In this document: positions 34,963 through 42,891 of the stretch, piece after piece | Numbering within the stretch: position 1 is the stretch's first letter | How the letters are laid out: each line of letters opens with the position of its first letter | Source of the DNA: Oscillospiraceae bacterium | Lineage (GTDB): Bacteria > Bacillota > Clostridia > Oscillospirales > Acutalibacteraceae | Reading direction: 5' to 3' | Assembly: GCA_029098185.1 (NCBI GenBank) | Contig: JAQXNV010000043.1 | Location: 33,105 to 97,104, forward strand | DNA length: 64,000 nt | Translations under genes and position numbers: made by a program | The notes under the pieces: model-generated | Told to the model about the DNA's origin: nothing | Databases searched by the model: none | What the model saw: the letters and a program-made list of their open reading frames with translations, nothing else

Positions 34963-36441
34963 ATGAAAGACCGCAATCTATACAACGACATTTCGGAGCG
35001 GACCAACGGGGATATTTACATCGGTGTTGTCGGCCCGGTCCGCACCGGTAAATCTACCTTTATCAAAAAATTTATGGACCTGATCGTCCTGCCCAACATG
35101 GGGGAGGAATACCAGCGGGAGCGGGCCATCGACGAAATGCCCCAGTCGGCCGCCGGCCGCACCATTATGACCACCGAACCCAAGTTTATCCCGGAGCAGT
35201 CGGTGTCCATCAGCGTGGACAAAAGCGCCTCGTTCAACGTGCGGATGATCGACTGTGTCGGCTACATCGTCCCCAGCGCTCTGGGCTATGTAGAGGGCGA
35301 TTCGCCCCGGATGGTCATGACGCCCTGGTACGAGGAACCGATCCCCTTTAATATGGCGGCGGAGATCGGCACAAAAAAGGTCATCACAGAGCATTCCACC
35401 ATCGGGCTGGTCGTCACCACCGACGGCTCTATCGGGGACATTCCCCGGGAAGAATACGAGGAGGCGGAAGAACGGGTCATCGGGGAATTACAGGAGATCC
35501 ACAAGCCGTTCATCATCCTGCTCAATACCGCCGATCCGTCCAGTGAGCAGACAAAAGCGCTGGCTGCCCAGTTGCAGCAGCGCCACGGCGTGCCGGTGAT
35601 GCCGGTGAACTGTCTTGATCTGACCGAAGGGGAGATCCGGGAGATCCTGTCAAAGATCCTCTTTGAGTTCCCGATCAAGGAGATCAAGGTGGAGATGCCC
35701 GCCTGGCTGACCCAACTGGACAAAACCCATTGGCTGCGCTCGGAGGTGCTCCAGGCCATCAAGGACGCCGCTGCCAAGATCGAGCGGATCCGTCAGCTCA
35801 ACGACGTCCACCAATCGCTGAAAAGCTGTGAGCATCTCCAAAGCTCCTTTACCTCCCAGATCGATCTGGGCAAAGGCATGGCGCGGATCGCCGTCGTGAT
35901 TAAACCGCAGATATTCTTTAAGGTATTGGCGGAACAGACAGGCATCTCCATTGAGGACGAGAGCGACCTGCTGCACTGTATGTTGGATTTTGTCGCCATG
36001 AAAAAGCAGTACGATAAATTGAAGGAAGCCTATGAGCAGGTGCAGGAGACCGGTTATGGCATCGTCATGCCGGATATGGACGAGATGACGCTGGAGGAAC
36101 CGGAGATCGTCAAGCAGAGCGGCAAGTACGGCATTCGCTTAAAGGCCAACGCCACAGCCATTCACATGATGAAAACGAAGATCTCTACAGCGGTGACGCC
36201 GATGGTCGGCTCTGAGCAGCAGTCGGAGGAGCTGATCTCTTATCTCATGACCGGCTTTGAGGAGGACCCGGGCAAGATCTGGGAGTCCAACATCTTTGGC
36301 AAATCTCTCCATGAGCTGGTCAACGAGGGACTGCACACCAAGCTGAACAAAATGCCGCCAGATGCCCGGAACAAGCTGCGGGAGACGATCGAGCGCATCA
36401 TCAACGACGGCTGCAACGGATTGATCTGTATCATTCTGTAA
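34963..36441 (+). CDS. spoIVA: Stage IV sporulation protein A, coat-assembly ATPase
   Basis: Polymerising ATPase that forms the basement layer of the spore coat on the forespore surface. 492 residues, normal for the family. Walker A GPVRTGKST at 24-32, switch/Walker B-like MIDCVGYIVPSALGY near 95, middle domain, and the hallmark C-terminus ending NDGCNGLICIIL, needed for membrane targeting by SpoVM in Bacillus. TGGAGGT precedes the ATG. Flanked by sipL and a SpoIVFB-like protease gene, forming a sporulation cluster. Confidence 0.97.
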   Translation: MKDRNLYNDISERTNGDIYIGVVGPVRTGKSTFIKKFMDLIVLPNMGEEYQRERAIDEMPQSAAGRTIMTTEPKFIPEQSVSISVDKSASFNVRMIDCVGYIVPSALGYVEGDSPRMVMTPWYEEPIPFNMAAEIGTKKVITEHSTIGLVVTTDGSIGDIPREEYEEAEERVIGELQEIHKPFIILLNTADPSSEQTKALAAQLQQRHGVPVMPVNCLDLTEGEIREILSKILFEFPIKEIKVEMPAWLTQLDKTHWLRSEVLQAIKDAAAKIERIRQLNDVHQSLKSCEHLQSSFTSQIDLGKGMARIAVVIKPQIFFKVLAEQTGISIEDESDLLHCMLDFVAMKKQYDKLKEAYEQVQETGYGIVMPDMDEMTLEEPEIVKQSGKYGIRLKANATAIHMMKTKISTAVTPMVGSEQQSEELISYLMTGFEEDPGKIWESNIFGKSLHELVNEGLHTKLNKMPPDARNKLRETIERIINDGCNGLICIIL

Positions 36442-36459
36442 ACGGGGAAAGGAGGCCTT

Positions 36460-36669
36460 ATGCGGGAACGCAAAAATAGGACGGCGCTTTCCCGGGTGTG
36501 TCTGGTGCAGATCGGACTATGCACGGCTGCGCTGTTGGCCATCGTTGTGTGGAAAACCATCGGCGGCAGCGTTTATACCCGTGCCAGCGCATGGTATCAG
36601 CACACGGTCAGTGATTCTGTCATCGTAAAGATGGAGCCGTTCTCCTCCATGGCTTCCTCCGATGGTTGA
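36460..36669 (+). CDS. Small membrane protein next to the SpoIVFB-like protease (69 aa)
   Basis: Unrecognised by family. Basic N-terminus (MRERKNRT), one membrane segment (VQIGLCTAALLAIVVWKTIG) and about 35 extracytoplasmic residues. AAAGGAGG lies six bases before the ATG; it starts 18 bases after spoIVA and overlaps the protease gene by eight bases. In Bacillus the position before spoIVFB is held by the larger regulator SpoIVFA, so this may be a reduced functional counterpart. That role is inference. Confidence 0.75.
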   Translation: MRERKNRTALSRVCLVQIGLCTAALLAIVVWKTIGGSVYTRASAWYQHTVSDSVIVKMEPFSSMASSDG

Positions 36670-37285
36670 GTTTTCTCTGGGCCCCTGTAAAGTCCGGCTC
36701 CATTTCCTCTTTTTGGCCGCTATGGGTATCGTGCTGTTCACCGATGTGCGGGGCACGGCACTGTTGGGCATTGGCGCCGTGGTGATACACGAGAGCGGAC
36801 ACCTGCTGCTGATGCTGCTGTTCGGCATCCCGCCAAAACTGGTGGAGATCCATCCCTTTGGGGTCATCCTAAAGGAGCCTGCCGATTGCCAGACCACAAT
36901 GGTGCAGGAAGGCTGGATTTCTCTGGGCGGGCCGCTGGCCAATGGTCTGGCAGCTATGGTGCTGCTGCTCCTGCGGCCATGGCTGCCTGCTTGGGGCGAG
37001 GAATTCCTGCTGTACCACCTGGCTTTGGGCATCTTTAATCTGCTGCCGGTGGAATCCTTAGACGGCGGTCGGGCGCTGACGCTGTTTTTGCTGCCGGTCT
37101 TGGGCGGCCGCCGGACAGGGATCCTTGTGACGATCTTGTCTCTTTTCTGCCTCATCCCCCTGGGGACAGTGGGCTTTTTGCTGCTGCTGCAGTCTCCCTG
37201 GAACTTTTCCCTTTTGCTGGTCAGCGTGTATCTGATGCTGTGTTTAGTGCTGAAAAATCAGGGCCTTTTTAGCCGAGAACCTTGA
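36662..37285 (+). CDS. spoIVFB: SpoIVFB-like intramembrane metalloprotease (site-2 protease, M50)
   Basis: Polytopic intramembrane zinc protease; SpoIVFB activates pro-sigma-K in the mother cell of Bacillus. The 207 residues hold about six hydrophobic segments, the zinc motif HESGH (near 42) and the second ligand motif NLLPVESLDGGRAL (near 128). Unlike Bacillus SpoIVFB it has no C-terminal CBS domain, being about 80 residues shorter. The start overlaps the 69-residue gene, with no independent Shine-Dalgarno, so coupling is likely. The substrate here is unproven. Confidence 0.85.
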   Translation: MVEFSLGPCKVRLHFLFLAAMGIVLFTDVRGTALLGIGAVVIHESGHLLLMLLFGIPPKLVEIHPFGVILKEPADCQTTMVQEGWISLGGPLANGLAAMVLLLLRPWLPAWGEEFLLYHLALGIFNLLPVESLDGGRALTLFLLPVLGGRRTGILVTILSLFCLIPLGTVGFLLLLQSPWNFSLLLVSVYLMLCLVLKNQGLFSREP

Positions 37286-37310
37286 CTTTTTCGCAAAACA
37301 GCGCTAGAAT
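37282..37310 (+). promoter_or_regulatory. Predicted promoter of the Crp/Fnr regulator gene
   Basis: TTGACT (37282-37287) overlaps the stop codon of the protease gene; 17-base spacer; TAGAAT (37305-37310). Confidence 0.65.
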
Positions 37311-37375
37311 TTTAGGGAAATCAAGTTCAAATTTTGGGGAAAGTGTTTCTCCGTTTTCTATGGAGGATCTCAGAA

Positions 37376-38053
37376 ATGGGAGAACAGGAAAAGATCGAAT
37401 TGCTGCAAAAGAATTTTGGCGCCTGGGAGCATTTGTCCGACGAAGAGAAAAAAGGACTTGTGAAGAACAGCTATTTTACCACCTGCCAAAAAGGGGAGAA
37501 CGTCCACCGGGGCGAGCGGGAATGTAAAGGGCTGATCTTTGTCTGCAAGGGATTGCTGCGGGCGTACATGATGTCGGATGAAGGGAAGGAGGTCCCCTTG
37601 TACCGGATGGACGAGGGAGAATGGTGTATCCTGTCGGCTTCCTGTGTCATCTCCAACATCACCTTTGACGTACACATCGAGGCGGAAAAGGAGACAGAGC
37701 TGCTCATCATCAGCGCGCCGTATTTCCGCCGGATGACCACCAACAACATCTATGTGGAATGTCTGGCTTACAAAATGGCCACAGACGGTTTTTCAGAAGT
37801 GATGTGGGCTATGCAGCAGATGCTCTTTATGAGCTTTGATAAACGGTTGGCCGTATTTTTGTGGGACGAGAGCAGCGCCTGCGGCAGCGACACCATCAAA
37901 ATGACCCACGAGCAGGTGGCAAAGCACACCGGCAGCGCCAGAGAGGTCGTCACCCGGATGCTCAAATCCTTTGCCAATAACGGCATTGTAGAATTATCTC
38001 GAGGCGGCATCAAGATCATCGACAAGGAAAAGCTGCGCAAGCTGACCGAATAA
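37376..38053 (+). CDS. Crp/Fnr family transcriptional regulator
   Basis: Effector-binding beta-roll (about 1-125, with GLIFVCKGLLRAYMMSDEGKE) followed by the dimer helix and a C-terminal winged HTH (MTHEQVAKHTGSAREVVTRMLKSF near 180). 225 residues from the ATG at 37376, which has GGAGGA at eight bases; the track start is further up. Cysteines are scattered and do not form the clear N-terminal Fnr cluster, so the signal is unknown. It lies directly upstream of the Rex-box-containing alcohol dehydrogenase promoter, which also holds a GTGA-N5-TCAC repeat. Confidence 0.92.
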   Translation: MGEQEKIELLQKNFGAWEHLSDEEKKGLVKNSYFTTCQKGENVHRGERECKGLIFVCKGLLRAYMMSDEGKEVPLYRMDEGEWCILSASCVISNITFDVHIEAEKETELLIISAPYFRRMTTNNIYVECLAYKMATDGFSEVMWAMQQMLFMSFDKRLAVFLWDESSACGSDTIKMTHEQVAKHTGSAREVVTRMLKSFANNGIVELSRGGIKIIDKEKLRKLTE

Positions 38054-38056
38054 GGA

Positions 38057-38092
38057 GACCGGTAGGAGACATCCTGCCGGTTTTGTGTTTTT
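38057..38092 (+). terminator. Terminator of the Crp/Fnr regulator gene
   Basis: ACCGGTAGG-AGACAT-CCTGCCGGT followed by TTTGTGTTTTT. Confidence 0.8.
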
Positions 38093-38125
38093 AATCGACA
38101 GGTGTCTGTGATATTATGGGACAAC

Positions 38126-38163
38126 GTGTGAAATTTATAACAATATTGCTAAAACTTTAACAA
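38126..38163 (+). promoter_or_regulatory. Two candidate Rex operators upstream of the alcohol dehydrogenase
   Basis: TTGCTAAAACTTTAACAA (38146-38163) matches the Rex consensus TTGTTAA-N4-TTAACAA with one mismatch. GTGTGAAATTTATAACAA (38126-38143), two bases upstream, matches 12 of 14 defined positions of the TTGTGAA / TTAACAA variant. The pair lies 110-147 bases upstream of the ATG; rex itself is in this window. Confidence 0.7.
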
Positions 38164-38171
38164 ATTTTTGT

Positions 38172-38184
38172 GTGATTTGGTCAC
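38172..38184 (+). promoter_or_regulatory. Inverted repeat GTGA-TTTGG-TCAC (possible Crp/Fnr-type site)
   Basis: A short palindrome just after the Rex boxes; half sites resemble Crp/Fnr boxes but the spacer is five instead of six bases, so the assignment is weak. Confidence 0.3.
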
Positions 38185-38272
38185 TGTTTTCCTAGGAAAG
38201 GACTGGTAGAATAAAGACAGTTCAAACAATAAAAACCCAAAACATACAAAAATCATTTAGGAGGAACATCTC

Positions 38273-39433
38273 ATGGCATCTACTTACTATTTCTTACCAA
38301 CAAGAAACGTATTCGGTGAAGGCTCCGCCGCAGAGGCCGGCGACCTGATGAAAACATTAAACGCAAAAAAGGCGCTGATCGTAACCGATAAGTTCCTGGC
38401 ATCCTGCGGCATGGCAGACAAGATCCAGGCATATTTTTCGGCAGCCGGCATTGAGAGTGCCGTATTCGACGGCGCAGAGCCAAACCCAACAGACAAGAAC
38501 GTAGAGGCTGGTCTGCAGGCCTACAAGGCAAACGGATGTGACTCCATCGTTTCCCTGGGCGGCGGTTCTTCTCACGACTGCGCAAAGGGCATCGGCCTGG
38601 TAGCAGCCAACGGCGGCCAGATTTACGACTACGAAGGCGTTGACAAGTCTAAGAACGACATGGTTCCGCTGATGGCCATCAACACCACCGCCGGTACCGC
38701 TTCTGAGATCACCCGGTTCTGCATCATCACCGATACCCGCAGAAAGGTCAAGATGGCTATTGTTGACTGGAAGGTCACTCCACAGATCTCCATCAATGAC
38801 CCAGAACTGATGAAGGGTATGCCGGCTGGCCTGACTGCCGCAACCGGTATGGACGCGCTGACCCACGCTATCGAGGCTTACGTTTCCACCGCAGCTAACC
38901 CGCTGACAGACGCTGCCGCCATCAAGGCCATCAAGATGATCCGTCACTATCTGCCAAAGGCAGTGGCCAACGGCGACTATATGCAGGCAAGAGACGCCAT
39001 GGCATACGGCCAGTATCTGGCAGGTATCGCATTCAACAACGCTTCCCTGGGTTATGTTCACGCAATGGCACACCAGCTCGGCGGCTTCTACAACCTGCCA
39101 CACGGTGTTTGCAACGCTATTCTGCTGCCATATGTTGAGCGCTTCAACCTCATCGGCAACCTGAACCGCTTTGAGGACATCGCTGTGGCAATGGGCGAGA
39201 ACATCGACGGTCTGTCCACCCACGAGGCAGCACTGAAGGCTATCGATTCCATCAAGACCCTCAGCGCAGAGGTCGGCATCCCGACTAACCTGAAGCAACT
39301 GGGCGTAAAGCCGGAGGACTTCCGCGAGATGGCCGAGAACGCCAAGAAGGACGTTTGCCAGCTGACCAACCCAAGAAAGGCTTCTGTCGATCAGGTCATC
39401 GAGATCTACCGTCAGGCATACGAAGGCGAATAA
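38273..39433 (+). CDS. Iron-containing alcohol dehydrogenase
   Basis: NAD(P)-linked group III (iron-activated) dehydrogenase, likely reducing an aldehyde to an alcohol to recycle NADH during fermentation. 386 residues; NAD-binding GGGSSHDCAKGIGLV near 97; metal ligands in LTHAIEAYVS and HAMAHQLGGFYNLPHGVCNAI (near 263-280). Closest in layout to lactaldehyde/1,2-propanediol or threonine dehydrogenases (FucO/YiaY group); substrate unproven. AGGAGG precedes the ATG. Strong codon bias (CCA, AAG, GTT) equals that of ribosomal genes, so it is probably very abundant. Rex-type operators precede it. Confidence 0.94.
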   Translation: MASTYYFLPTRNVFGEGSAAEAGDLMKTLNAKKALIVTDKFLASCGMADKIQAYFSAAGIESAVFDGAEPNPTDKNVEAGLQAYKANGCDSIVSLGGGSSHDCAKGIGLVAANGGQIYDYEGVDKSKNDMVPLMAINTTAGTASEITRFCIITDTRRKVKMAIVDWKVTPQISINDPELMKGMPAGLTAATGMDALTHAIEAYVSTAANPLTDAAAIKAIKMIRHYLPKAVANGDYMQARDAMAYGQYLAGIAFNNASLGYVHAMAHQLGGFYNLPHGVCNAILLPYVERFNLIGNLNRFEDIAVAMGENIDGLSTHEAALKAIDSIKTLSAEVGIPTNLKQLGVKPEDFREMAENAKKDVCQLTNPRKASVDQVIEIYRQAYEGE

Positions 39434-39456
39434 GCGATCCGTTTATCGCAGTGCAA

Positions 39457-39486
39457 CAGGGCGTCCCCGAAAGGGGGCGCCCTTTC
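39457..39486 (+). terminator. Terminator of the alcohol dehydrogenase gene
   Basis: AGGGCGTCCCC-GAAA-GGGGGCGCCCT then TTC; a strong stem with a short T run. Confidence 0.75.
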
Positions 39487-39612
39487 TGATGCTTTAGCGC
39501 AGGCCATTGCGCTGGGCTTTCGCACGAAGATCCTTCTTATCTTCCCTTAAAGGGAGATATTGCCACAAGGTGATTAAGGGGGGTTGCGGCAAGGGACGTC
39601 CCGGAATTTTGC

Positions 39613-39641
39613 TTGCAGTTGTGGGGGAAAACTGTTACAAT
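39613..39641 (+). promoter_or_regulatory. Predicted promoter of the radical SAM/DUF2344 pair
   Basis: TTGCAG (39613-39618), 17-base spacer, TACAAT (39636-39641), 37 bases before the start codon at 39678. Confidence 0.6.
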
Positions 39642-39677
39642 AAAACCATTCCATGCGGAAAGGAATCTCATAATACG

Positions 39678-41516
39678 ATGAATCAAAAAATTGAACCATT
39701 ATTACTGCGGGTGCAAAAGCCGGGCCGCTATGTGGGCGGTGAGCTCAACGCCGTGCTCAAGGACAAAGATCAGGTAGACGTGCGTTTTGCGTTTTGCTTT
39801 CCCGATACCTATGAAGTGGGAATGTCCCACCTGGGGATGAAGATTTTATACAGCCTATTTAATGAAAAGCCATATATCTGGTGTGAGCGGGTATTTGCGC
39901 CCTGGATCGACATGGAGGCGGAAATGCGGAAAAACGCGATTCCCCTTTACGCCTTAGAAAGCGGCGACCCGATCCGGGACTTTGACTTTATCGGCTTTAC
40001 ACTGCAATATGAATTGAGCTATACCAATGTTCTGAATATGCTGGATCTGGCCGGACTGCCCTTGCGCACCGATGAGCGTACCGACGAGATGCCCATCGTC
40101 TGTGCCGGTGGCCCCTGCGCTGTCAATCCGGAGCCGATCGCCGACTTTATTGACCTGTTTTTTATCGGGGAAGGCGAAGAGATCGACTTAGAGGTCATCG
40201 AGCTGTACCGGGAGATGCGGAAAAACGGCTGCACCAAAAAGGAATTCCTTAGGGCCGCCGCAAAGATCTCTGGCGTTTATGTGCCATCTCTTTACGATGT
40301 GACCTACAAAGCGGACGGGACCATCGAGGCCGTCACCCCAAAGGACGGCGCGCCGAAGAAGATCCTCCGCCGTGTGCTGCCGGATATGAACAAGGCCTAT
40401 TACCCGGAAAACTTTGTGGTGCCCAGCATCGAGATCGTCCATGACCGGGCAGTCAGCGAAGTTCAGCGGGGGTGCTACCGGGGATGCCGGTTCTGTCAGG
40501 CCGGGTTCATTTATCGCCCCGTGCGGACAAAGACTATCGATAAGATCAACGGGGAATGCCGTGCTCTCTGCGAGAATACCGGCTATGAGGAGCTGTCGCT
40601 GGTATCGCTGAGCACCAGCGATTACCCCGACATCAACGGGCTGCTGGATCAACTGCTGACCTGGACCAATGACGAGCACGTCAGCATCTCCCTGCCGTCC
40701 CAGCGAGTGGACAGCTTTTCCACCGAGCTGATGGACAAGCTGAAATCGGTGCGCCGCAGTGGACTGACCTTTGCGCCGGAGGCCGGCACCCAGCGGATGC
40801 GGGACGTCATCAACAAAAATGTCACCGAGGAAGAACTGCTCAAAACGGTGCGCACAGCCTTTGCCGGCGGCTGGCTCAATATCAAGCTGTACTTTATGAT
40901 CGGCCTGCCAACAGAGACCATGGACGATGTGGCCGGCATCGCGAAATTAGGCCAGGCCGTGGTGGATGAATTTTATCAAAATCCCAATAGGCCAAAGGGC
41001 CGCTCGGTCAATGTGACGGTCAGTGCTTCCTCCTTTGTGCCCAAGGCGTTTACGCCGTTCCAGTGGGAGCCCCAGGATCCCATCGAGCTGCTCCACGAAA
41101 AGCAGCAGCATCTGAAAAATTCCGTCACCACCCGGAAGATCACCTGCAATTATCACGAGGCCCACACCAGCTTTTTAGAGGGCGTATTTGCCCGGGGCGA
41201 CCGTCGTCTGGCGCCGGTGCTGGAGGAAGCCCAGAAGCGGGGCTGTAAGATGGACGGCTGGTCCGAGTGCTTTGACTTTGACCGCTGGATGAAGGTCTTT
41301 GATGACTGTGGCGTAGATCCGAAATTTTACAACCAGCGCCGCCGCGCCTTTGATGAAGTGCTGCCCTGGGATCATATCGATATGGGCATCAAAAAGTCGT
41401 TCCTCATTGCGGAATGCCAGAGAGCCTATGAAAACAAGACTTCACCGGATTGCAGTCAGGAATGTTCTCATTGCGGCGCATCCCGGTTCAAAGGAGGGAT
41501 CTGCTATGGGAAATGA
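39678..41516 (+). CDS. TIGR03960-type radical SAM protein
   Basis: B12-binding-domain-like radical SAM enzyme of the TIGR03960 family (612 residues); the reaction is not known, but the family is almost always paired with a DUF2344 protein. N-terminal PLLLRVQKPGRYVGGELNAV and FAFCFPDTYEVGMSHLGM; radical SAM motif RGCYRGCRFCQAG near 265; C-terminal Cys group CSQECSHCGA. I use the ATG at 39678, which follows AAAGGAAT and the promoter; the track start at 39507 precedes that promoter. Overlaps the DUF2344 gene by 11 bases. Confidence 0.92.
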   Translation: MNQKIEPLLLRVQKPGRYVGGELNAVLKDKDQVDVRFAFCFPDTYEVGMSHLGMKILYSLFNEKPYIWCERVFAPWIDMEAEMRKNAIPLYALESGDPIRDFDFIGFTLQYELSYTNVLNMLDLAGLPLRTDERTDEMPIVCAGGPCAVNPEPIADFIDLFFIGEGEEIDLEVIELYREMRKNGCTKKEFLRAAAKISGVYVPSLYDVTYKADGTIEAVTPKDGAPKKILRRVLPDMNKAYYPENFVVPSIEIVHDRAVSEVQRGCYRGCRFCQAGFIYRPVRTKTIDKINGECRALCENTGYEELSLVSLSTSDYPDINGLLDQLLTWTNDEHVSISLPSQRVDSFSTELMDKLKSVRRSGLTFAPEAGTQRMRDVINKNVTEEELLKTVRTAFAGGWLNIKLYFMIGLPTETMDDVAGIAKLGQAVVDEFYQNPNRPKGRSVNVTVSASSFVPKAFTPFQWEPQDPIELLHEKQQHLKNSVTTRKITCNYHEAHTSFLEGVFARGDRRLAPVLEEAQKRGCKMDGWSECFDFDRWMKVFDDCGVDPKFYNQRRRAFDEVLPWDHIDMGIKKSFLIAECQRAYENKTSPDCSQECSHCGASRFKGGICYGK

Positions 41517-42177
41517 ACCATGGGTCACCATGCGGGTGTGGTTTACCAAAACAGGCCGCGCCAAATATATCTCTCACCTGGATTTGAACCGGTGTATGAC
41601 GCGGGCGGTCCAGCGGGCGAAGATCCCGCTGTGGTACACCGAGGGCTTTAACCCCCACCCGTTTTTGACGTTTGCCCTGCCGCTGTCCCTGGGCATCGAC
41701 GGGCTGCGGGAATCCATGGACATCCGATTGCTGGAGTCTGTGGACAAAGACCGGATGATCGGGGAGATCAACAAGGGACTGCCGAAGGACATCCGGGTAT
41801 TCGATGTGACAGTGCCCAAGAAGAAGCCGGGGAAGATCGCCAAAGCGTCCTATCAGATCACCATCCTGCCGGAAGACCGAACAGCCTCAGAGGCGGAACA
41901 AACGCTGCGCGCACTGCTTGCGCAGGAACAGATCATCGTGCAGAAAAAGAGCAAGTCCGGCATCAAGGATGTAGACATCAAGCCGGACCTAGATGTGCGG
42001 GATCTGCAAACGGAAGGGGATGCGGTCACCTGTACGCTGTACCTGCCGGCAGGCAGCGTGCGCAATATCAATCCCCACCTGCTGTTTGATGCGCTGGAGC
42101 AGTTTTGCATCGTCCGGTTCTATGCAAAGATCGTCCGGACCGATCTCTTTGACAGCGACGGTCAGGTTTTTGCTTAA
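41506..42177 (+). CDS. DUF2344 (TIGR03936) radical-SAM-associated protein
   Basis: A 223-residue partner protein of the preceding radical SAM enzyme; its role, perhaps RNA or substrate binding, is not established. Family features: VWFTKTGRAKYISHLDLNRCMTRAVQRAKIPLWYTEGFNPHP at the N-terminus and LSLGIDGLRESMDIRL. AAGGAGG lies seven bases before the ATG at 41506. In many Clostridia this pair is followed by RNase G and rplU; here rplS with its own promoter follows. Confidence 0.9.
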   Translation: MGNEPWVTMRVWFTKTGRAKYISHLDLNRCMTRAVQRAKIPLWYTEGFNPHPFLTFALPLSLGIDGLRESMDIRLLESVDKDRMIGEINKGLPKDIRVFDVTVPKKKPGKIAKASYQITILPEDRTASEAEQTLRALLAQEQIIVQKKSKSGIKDVDIKPDLDVRDLQTEGDAVTCTLYLPAGSVRNINPHLLFDALEQFCIVRFYAKIVRTDLFDSDGQVFA

Positions 42178-42293
42178 GGGGAGCCCGTTTTTAGCGCTTT
42201 GCTGTAGCTTTTATGGGGAATGCCTAAGCGTACAGCGAAAGGAGATGTTTACGGCTGATCCCGGATGATCGCGGTGTTTCTGCAAATTAACGG

Positions 42294-42322
42294 TTGCATT
42301 TTCGGAGAGGTTGTGCTATACT
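42294..42322 (+). promoter_or_regulatory. Predicted promoter of rplS
   Basis: TTGCAT (42294-42299), 17-base spacer, TATACT (42317-42322). Confidence 0.65.
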
Positions 42323-42328
42323 AGGAAG

Positions 42329-42452
42329 GCATCTGAACAGCGCCTTATGCGCGTGCCGTCGAAACCGATGGGGATTGATGCCCGGCGAATGCCGAGACAT
42401 GAATGCGGGTAGTCCTCTGCCGAAGGGTCGGCTATGAATATCTGAAAACAGG
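42329..42452 (+). ncRNA. Structured leader of rplS (possible L19 leader)
   Basis: About 140 untranslated bases with several short hairpins: CAGCGC-CTTAT-GCGCGTG, CGGC-GAAT-GCCG and GCCG-AAGGG-TCGGC. L19 leader elements are known upstream of rplS in Firmicutes; I cannot confirm the match without a covariance model. Confidence 0.4.
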
Positions 42453-42465
42453 AGGATTTATTACA

Positions 42466-42810
42466 ATGGATGCACTGAAACTGATTGCACAGGATTCCTT
42501 GAAAAAGGAAGTTCCTCAGATCGAGATCGGCGATACCATCAAGGTAGACGTCAATATCCGCGAGGGACAGAGAGAGAGAATTCAGGTTTTTGAAGGTACC
42601 GTCATCGCCAAGAAGGGCAGCGGTATTTCTGAGACCTTCACCGTAAGACGTGTTTCTTACGGCGTTGGCGTGGAGAGAGTTTTCCCGATCCACTCCCCAA
42701 ATGTGAAGGGCGTCAAGCTGGTTCGCAAGGGCCACGTTCGCAGAGCAAAGCTCTACTATCTGCGTGACCGCGTCGGTAAGGCTGCAAAGCTCAGAGAGAA
42801 AATCAGATAA
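42466..42810 (+). CDS. rplS: Large ribosomal subunit protein bL19
   Basis: Ribosomal protein at the 30S-50S interface. 114 residues with [50 protein letters not shown] and the end [22 protein letters not shown] precedes the ATG; the track's extra 21 residues come from the leader. Followed by a terminator, then lepB, rbgA and rnhB, an order also seen in part in Bacillus (rplS-rbgA-rnhB). Confidence 0.97.
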   Translation: MDALKLIAQDSLKKEVPQIEIGDTIKVDVNIREGQRERIQVFEGTVIAKKGSGISETFTVRRVSYGVGVERVFPIHSPNVKGVKLVRKGHVRRAKLYYLRDRVGKAAKLREKIR

Positions 42811-42820
42811 CTCAACTTTT

Positions 42821-42850
42821 CAAAAGGGACATGGAATGTGTCCCTTTTTT
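42821..42850 (+). terminator. Terminator after rplS
   Basis: AAAAGGGACA-TGGAATG-TGTCCCTTTTTT. Partial read-through would feed lepB and the genes that follow. Confidence 0.8.
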
Positions 42851-42891
42851 GCTATGCAGAGCTTTTGGATACAAAACAGGAGGGATCTTTT

